A stretch of 64,000 nucleotides of DNA, from the NCBI RefSeq assembly GCF_014650715.1, contig NZ_BMVM01000003.1:62001-126000 (forward strand). The letters are read 5' to 3'. Position 1 is the first letter of the stretch; every line of letters begins with the position of its first letter. The DNA comes from Streptomyces bluensis. Lineage in GTDB: Bacteria; Actinomycetota; Actinomycetes; Streptomycetales; Streptomycetaceae. The notes under the pieces were generated by a model. It made no database searches, was not told the origin of the DNA, and saw nothing but the letters and a program-made list of their open reading frames with translations. A program made the translations under genes and the position numbers. Shown here piece by piece: positions 54,827-63,837 of this stretch.

Positions 54827-56779
54827 ATGTCCGTGGTCGACCGGCAGGAGTGGGACGTCGTCGTGGTGGGCGCGGGCGGCGCCGGGCTGCGCGCCGCCAT
54901 CGAGGCACGCGAGCGGGGCGCCCGTACGGCCGTGATCTGCAAGTCCCTGTTCGGCAAGGCGCACACGGTGATGGCCGAGGGCGGCATCGCGGCGGCGATG
55001 GGCAACGTCAACGAGCACGACAACTGGCAGGTCCACTTCCGCGACACCATGCGCGGCGGCAAGTTCCTCAACCAGTGGCGCATGGCCGAGCTGCACGCGC
55101 AGGAGGCCCCCGCCCGGGTGTGGGAGCTGGAGACGTGGGGCGCACTCTTCGACCGTACGAAGGACGGCCGGATCTCCCAGCGCAACTTCGGCGGGCACGA
55201 GTACCCGCGCCTGGCCCACGTCGGCGACCGCACCGGCCTGGAGCTGATCCGCACCCTCCAGCAGAAGATCGTGGCGCTCCAGCAGGAGGACCACCGGGAG
55301 ACCGGCGACTACGAGTCCCGGCTGAAGGTGTACCAGGAGTGCACGGTCACCCGGATCCTCAAGGACGGCCGCCGCGTCTCGGGCGTCTTCGCGTACGACC
55401 GCGAGTCGGGACGGTTCTTCGTCCTCAGGGCCCCGTCGGTCGTGATCGCGACGGGCGGTATCGGCAAGTCCTTCAAGGTGACGTCGAACTCGTGGGAGTA
55501 CACGGGTGACGGGCACGCGCTGGCGCTGCTCGCGGGCGCGCCCCTGCTGAACATGGAGTTCGTGCAGTTCCACCCGACGGGCATGGTCTGGCCGCCGTCC
55601 GTGAAGGGCATCCTCGTCACGGAGTCGGTGCGCGGCGACGGCGGTGTGCTGCGCAACTCCGAGGGCAAGCGGTTCATGTTCGACTACATCCCCGACGTCT
55701 TCAAGGACAAGTACGCCGAGTCGGAGGAGGAGGCCGACCGCTGGTACGACGACCCGGACCGCAACCGGCGGCCCCCGGAGCTGCTGCCCCGTGACGAGGT
55801 GGCGCGGGCGATCAACGCCGAGGTGAAGGCGGACCGCGGCTCCCCGCACGGCGGAGTCTTCCTGGACGTCTCGACCCGTATGCCCGCGGAGGTCATCCGC
55901 CGCCGGCTGCCCTCCATGTACCACCAGTTCAAGGAGCTCGCCGACGTCGACATCACCGCCGAGCCGATGGAGGTCGGCCCGACCTGCCACTACGTGATGG
56001 GCGGCATCGCGGTCGACTCGGACACGGCGGCGGCGCGGGGCGTGCCCGGCCTGTACGCGGCCGGCGAGGTCGCGGGCGGTATGCACGGCTCCAACCGGCT
56101 CGGCGGCAACTCACTCTCCGACCTGCTGGTGTTCGGGCGCCGGGCGGGCTGGCACGCGGCCGAGTACGCGGCCGGCCTTGCGGGCGCACGGCCACCGCTG
56201 GACGACGTCCAGGTCGACGAGGCGGCCGCGGAGGCGCTGCGCCCGTTCTCGGCCGAAGGACCGGTACCCGGCGAGGAGGAGGGACGGCCGCCGGAGAACC
56301 CGTACACCCTCCACCAGGAGCTCCAGCAGGCGATGAACGACCTGGTCGGCATCATCCGCCGCGAGTCCGAGATGGAGGAGGCCCTGAAGAAGCTCGCCGA
56401 CCTGCGGGTACGGGCGCGGCGGGCCGGCGTCGAGGGGCACCGCCAGTACAACCCGGGCTGGCACCTCGCCCTGGACCTGCGGAACATGCTGCTGGTCAGC
56501 GAGTGCGTGGCACGGGCGGCCCTGGAGCGCACGGAGTCGCGCGGCGGCCACACCCGGGAGGACCACCCGGCGATGGACCGGGAGTGGCGCCACATCAACC
56601 TCCTGTGCGCGCTCACCGACCCGACGGGCGGGCTGGCGGCGACCGACCCGGTCCGCGGCCAGATCACCCTCACCCGTGAGACCACCGATCCCATCCGTCC
56701 CGACCTGCTCGCCCTCTTCGACAAGGAGGAGCTGGTCAAGTACCTCGCTGAAGAGGAGCTTTCGAGTGACCAGCTATGA
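54827..56779 (+). CDS. sdhA: Succinate dehydrogenase/fumarate reductase flavoprotein subunit
   Basis: Catalytic FAD subunit, 650 aa. The FAD-binding start is VVVVGAGGAGLRAAIEARE; GGIAAAMGN and AHTVMAEGG surround the FAD-linking His region; catalytic elements include FHPTGM, TESVRGDGG and HGSNRLGGNSLSDLLVFG. It oxidises succinate to fumarate and passes electrons to SdhB. ATG at 54827; GTG 54824 directly precedes it. It overlaps sdhB by 14 bp. Confidence 0.94.
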   Translation: MSVVDRQEWDVVVVGAGGAGLRAAIEARERGARTAVICKSLFGKAHTVMAEGGIAAAMGNVNEHDNWQVHFRDTMRGGKFLNQWRMAELHAQEAPARVWELETWGALFDRTKDGRISQRNFGGHEYPRLAHVGDRTGLELIRTLQQKIVALQQEDHRETGDYESRLKVYQECTVTRILKDGRRVSGVFAYDRESGRFFVLRAPSVVIATGGIGKSFKVTSNSWEYTGDGHALALLAGAPLLNMEFVQFHPTGMVWPPSVKGILVTESVRGDGGVLRNSEGKRFMFDYIPDVFKDKYAESEEEADRWYDDPDRNRRPPELLPRDEVARAINAEVKADRGSPHGGVFLDVSTRMPAEVIRRRLPSMYHQFKELADVDITAEPMEVGPTCHYVMGGIAVDSDTAAARGVPGLYAAGEVAGGMHGSNRLGGNSLSDLLVFGRRAGWHAAEYAAGLAGARPPLDDVQVDEAAAEALRPFSAEGPVPGEEEGRPPENPYTLHQELQQAMNDLVGIIRRESEMEEALKKLADLRVRARRAGVEGHRQYNPGWHLALDLRNMLLVSECVARAALERTESRGGHTREDHPAMDREWRHINLLCALTDPTGGLAATDPVRGQITLTRETTDPIRPDLLALFDKEELVKYLAEEELSSDQL

Positions 56780-57536
56780 GGCCCGCTTCAAGGTGTGGCG
56801 CGGGGACGCGGAAGGCGGCGGCCTGGAGGACTTCAAGGTCGAGGTGAACGACGGCGAGGTGGTCCTCGACATCATCCACCGCCTCCAGGCGACCCAGGCC
56901 CCCGACCTGGCCGTCCGCTGGAACTGCAAGGCGGGCAAGTGCGGTTCCTGTTCGGCGGAGATCAACGGGCGGCCGCGGCTGATGTGCATGACGCGGATGT
57001 CGGTGTTCGACCGGGAGGAGACGATCACGGTCACACCGCTGCGCGCCTTCCCGGTGGTCCGCGACCTGGTGACGGACGTCGGCTTCAACTACACCAAGGC
57101 GCGCGAGGTGCCGTCCTTCGTCCCTCCGGAGGGTGTCGGTCCGGGCGAGTACCGGATGATGCAGGAGGACGTGGACCGCTCGCAGGAGTTCCGCAAGTGC
57201 ATCGAGTGCTTCCTGTGCCAGGACACGTGCCATGTGGTGCGCGACCACGAGGAGAACAAGCCGGCGTTCGCGGGCCCGCGCTTCCTCATGCGCGTCGCCG
57301 AACTGGACATGCACCCGCTCGACGCGGCCGCCGAGACGGGCCTGGACCGCAAGCGCGCGGCCCAGGACGAACACGGCCTCGGCTACTGCAACATCACCAA
57401 GTGCTGCACCGAGGTCTGCCCCGAGAACATCAAGATCACGGACAACGCACTGATCCCCCTGAAGGAACGCGCGGTGGACCGCAAGTACGACCCGCTGGTG
57501 TGGCTGGGGTCGAAGATCCGGAGGCGGGCGACGTAG
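56766..57536 (+). CDS. sdhB: Succinate dehydrogenase/fumarate reductase iron-sulfur subunit
   Basis: The 256-aa subunit has three clusters: [2Fe-2S] ligands Cys54, Cys59, Cys62 and Cys74 (CKAGKCGSC...C), and two C-terminal sets CIECFLCQDTC and CNITKCCTEVCPE for [4Fe-4S] and [3Fe-4S]. GTG 56766 is preceded by GAGGAG and overlaps sdhA by 14 bp. Electrons pass from FAD to the quinone pocket at the membrane anchor. It is the last gene of the operon. Confidence 0.94.
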   Translation: MTSYEARFKVWRGDAEGGGLEDFKVEVNDGEVVLDIIHRLQATQAPDLAVRWNCKAGKCGSCSAEINGRPRLMCMTRMSVFDREETITVTPLRAFPVVRDLVTDVGFNYTKAREVPSFVPPEGVGPGEYRMMQEDVDRSQEFRKCIECFLCQDTCHVVRDHEENKPAFAGPRFLMRVAELDMHPLDAAAETGLDRKRAAQDEHGLGYCNITKCCTEVCPENIKITDNALIPLKERAVDRKYDPLVWLGSKIRRRAT

Positions 57537-57610
57537 GGCGGGCGTGAGTGGGGGTGCCTGCTGGCCGACAGTGCTGGTGACGGTGCGTTGCGGTGCCGGG
57601 CACGCCCGTG

Positions 57611-57690
57611 CTTTTAAGGGGCGCGGGGAACTGCGCGACCAGCCACAACGAACCCGCACCCGCCCACACACAGAACCCGGCAGACGGGAC
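57611..57690. repeat. Dispersed repeat, inverted copy of 50818-50897
   Basis: TTTTAAGGGGCGCGGGGAAC, then TGCGCGACCAGCCACAACGA and a CCGCCCACACACAGAACCCG segment are nearly the reverse complement of 50818-50897 over about 80 bp. It lies 75 bp downstream of sdhB. A CCCC-GTAA-GGGG hairpin follows at 57732-57743. Confidence 0.75.
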
Positions 57691-57759
57691 CCAATGGCCG
57701 TACCCCGGTGGGGCGGACCCCGGTAGCGAGTCCCCGTAAGGGGCCATACGCTCCCAAAT

Positions 57760-59127
57760 GTGACGTCCACCGGGGACCTGGTCCCGCCGTTGGTCGCGCT
57801 GGGGACCGCGGCGGTGCTCGCCGCGTACTCGTTCGTACGGCGGACGCGGCGGGCCAGGACGCGTACGACTCCGGGCGGGGGCGAGCCCGTCGTGGCGTCG
57901 GCGGAACTCGACCGGCAGGCGCGGCGGTTCCTCGTCGAGGTCGACGACTGTGTGCGGACGAGCACCGAGGAGCTCGGGTTCGTCGTGGGGTGGCTGGGCG
58001 AGGAGGTCGCGCGGCCCTTCACTCAGGCGCTACAGGACGCGCGGGGCGAACTGACGGAGGCGTTCCGGCTGCGGCAGGGGCTCGACGACGCCGACCGGAT
58101 CTCCGCCGGCGAGAGGCGGGAGGTCCTGGAGCAGGTCGTGGCGCGGTGCGGGGAAGCGGGGCGGCGGCTGGACGCTCAGGCGCCCGCGTTCGATCAGCTG
58201 CGGGCGCTGGAACGGGACCCGACCGGGGCGCTGGAGTTCGCGGAGGCACGCCTCCGGCAGCTGACCGGCCGGGCGCCGGGAGCGGAGGCGACCCTGGGCG
58301 AGCTGCGCGAGCGGTACGGCCCCGCCGCCTGCCTGCCCGTCGCGGGCCACGTCGAACAGGCCACCGACCGGCTGGGGTTCGCCACGGAGCAGCTGGACCG
58401 GGCCCGGCGGGCAGCGGGCCGGGGCGACCACGGGACGGCTGCGGTCCACCTGCGGGCGGCTGAGGGCGCCGTCCACCAGGCGGACATCTTCGTGACCGGT
58501 GTGGACCGGCTGGCCGCCGCGCTGGAAGCGGCCGAGGAGCGGCTGCCGGCGGTGCTCGCGGAACTGGAGTCGGCCCTCGTCGAGAGCGGTCACCCCCAGG
58601 ACCGGGTCACCGCGGCGACCGTGGCGCACGTACGCAGGGAAGTCGCCGCCGGGCCGTACGACCCCCTCGACGCCCTGCGCCACCTCGCGGGGGCCGCTGC
58701 CGCGCCGGGGGGTTCGCTGCCCGGCCCGTACGCCGCCGACCTGCTCGACGGGGCTCTGCTGACGGCCCGGAGTGCGGTGACCGCGGCGATCGGCTTCGTC
58801 ACGACGCATCGGGCGGCCGTGGGCAGCGAGGCACGCGTCCGGCTGGCGGAAGCGGAACGGCACTTCGCGCTGGCCCAGGAGAACTCCTCCTTCACCGAGG
58901 CCCGGCGCGCCGACCTCGTGGCTCATGAGGCCCAGCGACTGGCCCGGCGGGATGTGCGGGCGTACGGGAATCCGTACGGCGGCCCCTTCGGCGGCGGGCT
59001 CGCCGGGGCGCTGCTGGGCGGTGTCCTCCTCGGGGAGGCGCCCGGCGACCGGGGCGCGCCGCGGGGGCCCGCATGTTTCGGCGGGCCGGCGACCCGGGGG
59101 CGAAGGAGTACGCGCGGGCCGCTCTGA
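57760..59127 (+). CDS. TPM-protein-like C-terminal region, without TPM domain
   Basis: The 455-aa protein has one N-terminal helix (PPLVALGTAAVLAAYSFV) ended by RRTRRARTR, then a long helical domain (ELDRQARRFLVEVDDCVRTS, EELGFVVGWLGEEVARPFTQ, ALQDARGELTEAFRLRQGLD) and a Gly-rich C-terminus (GGPFGGGLAGALLGGVLLGE). This layout matches the part following the TPM_phosphatase domain in full-length Streptomyces TPM proteins, but no signal peptide or TPM domain precedes it. GTG 57760 has only a weak ribosome site. It may be a paralogue shortened at the 5' end; function unknown. Confidence 0.8.
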   Translation: MTSTGDLVPPLVALGTAAVLAAYSFVRRTRRARTRTTPGGGEPVVASAELDRQARRFLVEVDDCVRTSTEELGFVVGWLGEEVARPFTQALQDARGELTEAFRLRQGLDDADRISAGERREVLEQVVARCGEAGRRLDAQAPAFDQLRALERDPTGALEFAEARLRQLTGRAPGAEATLGELRERYGPAACLPVAGHVEQATDRLGFATEQLDRARRAAGRGDHGTAAVHLRAAEGAVHQADIFVTGVDRLAAALEAAEERLPAVLAELESALVESGHPQDRVTAATVAHVRREVAAGPYDPLDALRHLAGAAAAPGGSLPGPYAADLLDGALLTARSAVTAAIGFVTTHRAAVGSEARVRLAEAERHFALAQENSSFTEARRADLVAHEAQRLARRDVRAYGNPYGGPFGGGLAGALLGGVLLGEAPGDRGAPRGPACFGGPATRGRRSTRGPL

Positions 59128-59171
59128 GCAGCCACCCCCGCCCAGGGAGGGCGGGCGTGGGCGGAACAGGC

Positions 59172-62100
59172 CTAGAACAGGCTGAGCAACGCCTCCGCCG
59201 GGTCCGTCAGGCCGGACTCGCCGTCCGGGAGCGGGAGTTCGAACCAGACCGTCTTGCCGCGCGGCGTCCGGCGCGAGCCCCAGGCCGCGGAGAGCAGGCC
59301 GACCAGCTGAAGACCCCTGCCGCCCTCGTCGGTGTCCCGCGCCCGGCGCCGGCGCGGCTGCACCAGGCCCGCGTCCCACACCTCGCACACCAGCGTCCGG
59401 TCCAGCAGCAGCCGCAACCGGATCTCGCCCTCGCCGTACCGCAGGGCGTTGGTGACGAGCTCGCTGACCAGCAGTTCGGTCGTGTCGACCAGCGGTTCGA
59501 GGTCCCACGCCTGGAGCTGTCCGCGCGCGTACTCGCGGGCGCGGCCCACGCTGCGGGGTTCGCGGGCCAGGGTCCAGTCGCCCACGGACTCGGCGGGGAG
59601 TCCCTGCACACGGGCCATCAGCAGGGCGATGTCGTCCTCGCCGTGGTGGGTGTCGAGGGTGTTGAGGACGTGGTCGCAGACGTCCTCCAGGGGCTGGGAG
59701 GGGTCGGTGAGGGCGCCGACGAACGCCTGGAGGCCCTCGTCCAGCGGATGGTCGCGGCTCTCGACCAGTCCGTCCGTGTAGAGCGCCAGCAGGGCGCCTT
59801 CGGGCAGTTCGACCTCCACCTCTTCGAACGGCTCACCGCCCACGCCGAGCGGCATGCCCGGCGGCACGTCCAGCATGAGCGCGCTCTCGCCGGGCTCGAC
59901 CAGCACGGGTGGGAGGTGGCCGGCGTTGGCGAAGGTGCACCTTCTCGTCACCGAGTCGTACACCACGTACACGCAGGTCGCGAGGTACACCTCGGAGAGG
60001 TCCTTGTCGCGGGGCTGGCGGGCGGCCGTGCGCGAGGCCTGCTGGATGCCGCCCTGGGTGCCGAGGCCGCGGGCGATCTCGTCCAACGCCGAGAGGACCT
60101 CGGCGGGTTCGAGGTCGAGCAGGGCCAGGGTGCGGACGGCGGTGCGGAGTTCGCCCATCGCGACGGCCGCGCGCAGGCCCCGGCCCATGACGTCGCCGAC
60201 GACCAGCGCGGTGCGGTGACCGGGGAGTTCTATGACGTCGAACCAGTCGCCGCCGACCTCGGTGGCCGCGTTGCCGGGCAGATAGCGGCAGGCGATGTCC
60301 AGTCCGGAGGCCACCGGGTCGCCCGGCGGGAGCAGGGACCGCTGCAGTATCAGCGCCCGTTCGTGCTCGCGGCGGTACAGGCGGGCGTTGTCGATGCAGA
60401 CCGCGGCGCGCGAGGCCAGTTCCATGGCGAGGGCGCGGTCGCGTTCGCCGAACGGCTCGCTGCCCTTGGTGCGCGAGAACTGGACGAGCCCGACGACCGT
60501 GTCGTGCGCGACCATCGGGACGGCGAGAGTGGACTGTATGAGGCCGCCGTCCTCGGCGGGGATGTGCTGCGGTCGGGCCATGCGCAGGGCTTCCGCGCAG
60601 GGCGAGTTGAAGCGGTAGTGGTGGACCGCGCCGACGGCGACGGGGGCCGGGCCGCCCACGAAGGGCGTGTCGGAGACCGCGCTGGCGAAGGCCACCCGGC
60701 GCAGTTCGGCGCTGCCGTCGGCGCGTCCGGGCGTGGCCTCGTCGCCGACGAGGAGCCCCTGGTAGAGGTCGACGGTGGCGAGGTCGCAGAAGCCGGGGAC
60801 GACGACGTCGAGGAGTTCGCGGGCGGTGGTCTCCAGGTCGAGGGAGTTGCCGATGCGGGCGCCGGCGTCGTTCAGGAGGGCGAGATTGCGCCGCGCGGCG
60901 GCGGCCTCGCGGGCGGCGGCGCGCCGGGCCGTGACGTCGGTTCCGAGCCAGGCGATGCCGATGGGCCGGCCGGTGCCGCTGTGTACGCGGTAGAGGTTGA
61001 TGGACCAGTGGCAGCGCTCGTCGGAGCCCGGCACGAAGCCCGTGACGTTCATGTCCGTGATGGACTCGCCGGTCTCAAGGACCCGGCGCAGGGTCGCGGC
61101 GACGCGCTCGGCCTCCGGTGGCGCCAGGTAGTCGTGGACGTCGCGCCCGCGGTGGTCGTCGGGGGTGCCGCCGAAGATGGAGGCGATCCGCTCGTTGGCG
61201 CGCCGCACCCGCAGATCCGTGTCGAGCAGCAGGAAACCGAACGGAGTTTGGCCGAAAATCGACTGCGAAGCGGCGAGTTCGGTCTCGATCGCGCGCAGGG
61301 TGCGGACGTCCACCACGATGCACACGGCGGCCCGTTCGCCGTCCTCCGTGGTCGTGGGCATCACATAGACCTCGGCGAGCCCCTCGGTGCCCTCGGCGTC
61401 GGGCATCCGTATCGGGATGACTCCGGTCCACTCACGGCCGTCGAGGATCTCGGCCATCTTGCGCTGACCGCGTTCGCGCAGCTCGGGAGCCATGAAAGCG
61501 GCGATGGGGTCCATGCCGAGGGCCCGTTCGGCGGGGATGCCGAAGATCCGCTCGGCACGCAGGCTCCACTGGTCGACGAGACCGTCGGGGCCGATCGAGA
61601 ACGAGGCGACCTTGACGTAGTCGTAGAGGGAGCCGGGCGGGTTGCTCTGCCACATGGAGTCGCCGGGCCCGTCGCTGAGCCCGTGGTCGGACATGCCCGC
61701 ACCGAGGGCTTCGCCGGACCGGTCGGCCGACCGGTCCGCACCGCGGCCGTCACCGGCTCCCGCAGCGGACGCACCCTCACCCAGTCGGCCACCGACTCCC
61801 GCAAACGGGGCGCCCGCGCCGACACCTTCACCGGACCGCCCCACGGACTTGCCCACGCCGCGACCTTCGCCGGACCGCTCCACGGACTTGCCCACGCCGC
61901 GACCTTCCCCGGGCCGCCCCACGGACTTGCCCACGCCGCGACCTTCGCCCGGCCGGTCGCCGGCTGCCGCGCCCGCGCCCGCACTCGCGCCCGCGCCCTC
62001 GCCTGAGCGGTCGCCGGACCGCTGGTCCGGGAGGCCCGCGGCCGACGCCTCATGCCTGTCTCCGGCCGGCGCGCCGGTCATGCCGTTGCTCGGGGCGGCG

Positions 62101-62396
62101 GACACGCGTCGGGGTCCGCGGGCGGGCAGGCGGCCGCCCGCGCCACCGGCCGCGTCCCCAGTGGCCCCACCGGTCACGCTGCTCGTGCCCGCGCTTCTGC
62201 TGGGGGTTGTGCTGTGAGTGGTGCCGTGTGTGGTGCCGTGTGTGGTGCCGTCGGCAGTACGGGCCGTCGCGCGGCCCGTTGTGCGGCGTACGGCCGCGCG
62301 TGGCGTGCCGCCCGCAGCGGAACGGCTCGCGGCCTCAGCCCTCGCGCCGTCCGACGGGTCCTCCGACTCCGTCGCCTTCGCTGGTATCTCGCTCAC
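59172..62396 (-). CDS. PAS-PAS-GAF-PP2C (SpoIIE)-HATPase regulator
   Basis: Large (1074 aa) cytosolic signalling protein. Residues 1-247 are low-complexity (Ala/Gly/Ser/Arg). Then come two PAS domains (about 255-360 and 375-490), a GAF domain (about 505-660), a SpoIIE-type PP2C phosphatase (about 680-900; TEVGGDWFDVIEL, VVGDVMGRGLRAAV, LYTDGLVESRD, HGEDDIALLM) and a HATPase (about 925-1060; TELLVSELVTNALRYGEG, GGRGLQLVG). The PP2C/HATPase pair is expected to control anti-sigma partner switching. GTG 62396 with GGAGGGG upstream is preferred. A 39-bp DNA repeat lies in residues ~152-191. Confidence 0.9.
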   Translation of the reverse strand: MSEIPAKATESEDPSDGARAEAASRSAAGGTPRAAVRRTTGRATARTADGTTHGTTHGTTHSTTPSRSAGTSSVTGGATGDAAGGAGGRLPARGPRRVSAAPSNGMTGAPAGDRHEASAAGLPDQRSGDRSGEGAGASAGAGAAAGDRPGEGRGVGKSVGRPGEGRGVGKSVERSGEGRGVGKSVGRSGEGVGAGAPFAGVGGRLGEGASAAGAGDGRGADRSADRSGEALGAGMSDHGLSDGPGDSMWQSNPPGSLYDYVKVASFSIGPDGLVDQWSLRAERIFGIPAERALGMDPIAAFMAPELRERGQRKMAEILDGREWTGVIPIRMPDAEGTEGLAEVYVMPTTTEDGERAAVCIVVDVRTLRAIETELAASQSIFGQTPFGFLLLDTDLRVRRANERIASIFGGTPDDHRGRDVHDYLAPPEAERVAATLRRVLETGESITDMNVTGFVPGSDERCHWSINLYRVHSGTGRPIGIAWLGTDVTARRAAAREAAAARRNLALLNDAGARIGNSLDLETTARELLDVVVPGFCDLATVDLYQGLLVGDEATPGRADGSAELRRVAFASAVSDTPFVGGPAPVAVGAVHHYRFNSPCAEALRMARPQHIPAEDGGLIQSTLAVPMVAHDTVVGLVQFSRTKGSEPFGERDRALAMELASRAAVCIDNARLYRREHERALILQRSLLPPGDPVASGLDIACRYLPGNAATEVGGDWFDVIELPGHRTALVVGDVMGRGLRAAVAMGELRTAVRTLALLDLEPAEVLSALDEIARGLGTQGGIQQASRTAARQPRDKDLSEVYLATCVYVVYDSVTRRCTFANAGHLPPVLVEPGESALMLDVPPGMPLGVGGEPFEEVEVELPEGALLALYTDGLVESRDHPLDEGLQAFVGALTDPSQPLEDVCDHVLNTLDTHHGEDDIALLMARVQGLPAESVGDWTLAREPRSVGRAREYARGQLQAWDLEPLVDTTELLVSELVTNALRYGEGEIRLRLLLDRTLVCEVWDAGLVQPRRRRARDTDEGGRGLQLVGLLSAAWGSRRTPRGKTVWFELPLPDGESGLTDPAEALLSLF
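61825..61941 (-). repeat. Three tandem 39-bp units in the PP2C gene
   Basis: Units start at 61825, 61864 and 61903 (3 x 39 bp, nearly identical, plus a partial fourth). On the coding strand each encodes the 13-residue GEGRGVGKSVGRP/S motif in the low-complexity N-terminus. Confidence 0.85.
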
Positions 62397-62654
62397 GCGA
62401 ACCGTCCCCTCCAGCTCACCGCGTCCGGCTTCGGTCACCGGGGGCGGCTGCCCGCAGTATCCAGCACTACGGCGCCGCACGACACGGTGTTCACGATCAC
62501 AGCACGGTCCCGATGGCTTTCGGACCGGCCCGGCCATACTCCCAGTCTTCTAACCATGCGGCGCCGCCTCGAACCAAGGAGTCCGGGCGGCACCGCTGGT
62601 TTGAACCGCTCTACGACCGTGCGCCCCGGGGAGCCTCCCCTTGCGGAACGTGCG

Positions 62655-63062
62655 TCAGCAGGGCACGGCCAGCTCGAACCATACGGTTTTCCCGGCCGCT
62701 CCGGGCCGGGTGCCCCAGGCCCGGGAGGACGAGGCCACGAGCTGGAGACCCCGGCCGCCCTCGTCGTCGGGGTGTGGTGCGAGCGCGCGGGGCGGGTCCG
62801 GAAGGGAGTCGGAGACTTCGACGAGCAGGGCACCCAAGGGGGCGGTGGGGCGGACGAGGCGTACACCGATGGGTCCGGTGGCGTGTCGCAGCGCGTTGGT
62901 CACCAGCTCGCTCACCAGCAGGGCGGTCACATCGGCGAGGGAATCGAGGCCCCAGCCACGCAGCCGGTCCCTGACGGCGGCGCGGGCGGCCCGCACGGCA
63001 CCGGGCTCGGCGGGGAAGGTCCACTCGGCGCAGTCGCCTTCGGTGTCGATCACGCCGATCAC
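62655..63062 (-). CDS. HATPase_c_2 (RsbW-like) ATP-binding protein
   Basis: The 135-aa GHKL-fold protein has N-box TALLVSELVTNALRHATG, G1 VEVSDSLPDP and G2 DDEGGRGLQLVASSSRAWG, ending TVWFELAV. It resembles the C-terminal domain of the adjacent PP2C regulator. It lies 258 bp upstream of that gene on the same strand and may act with it as an anti-sigma or kinase partner. GTG at 63062 with only CGGGAA upstream. Confidence 0.9.
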   Translation of the reverse strand: MIGVIDTEGDCAEWTFPAEPGAVRAARAAVRDRLRGWGLDSLADVTALLVSELVTNALRHATGPIGVRLVRPTAPLGALLVEVSDSLPDPPRALAPHPDDEGGRGLQLVASSSRAWGTRPGAAGKTVWFELAVPC

Positions 63063-63375
63063 TTCCCGGGCCAGAAGCGGAGGGTGTCCGGTTTCTTGGG
63101 GTTAATGGGCCCATACCCGATATCGGTTACCCCTACCGCGCACAGGGGCGCACTGTGGCACGAACAGCGTAGGAGGCGCACACGCCATGAGCCTCATGCA
63201 TCCCGCAACTCCCTGGAGCACATGCCCCGCCGGGGACAGAGGGACATACAGAGGGACAGGAGAGGGACATTCGGAGGGGGGTCTCGGGGCACAGCCCTCC
63301 GGGTTGGGGCGGTCTCTCGTGCGCGGAGCGTGTTGCCGGCGCACTCCGGAGGGTGCCGACGCACTCCGGATGTCG
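63063..63375. promoter_or_regulatory. Intergenic region with short direct repeats
   Basis: No gene in 313 bases. GAGGGACA recurs at 63239, 63251 and 63262 (11-12-bp period). GCACTCCGGA recurs at 63341, 63361 and 63381, exactly 20 bp apart, the last copy inside the Nudix gene end. These could be regulatory sites or decayed tandem repeats. The part nearest the HATPase gene has no clear promoter boxes. Confidence 0.4.
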
Positions 63376-63792
<417 letters not shown>

Positions 63793-63837
63793 GCGCGGGA
63801 GCCTACGGGAGTGGGCCGGGACGCCGGACGGAGCCGG

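Noticed and set aside
61825..61941. Possible CRISPR-like array
   Set aside because: Three contiguous 39-bp coding repeats with no spacers.
59073..62006. A 977-codon open frame on the plus strand
   Set aside because: Antisense to the PAS-GAF-PP2C gene, which carries all recognisable domains; the plus-strand translation has no family likeness.
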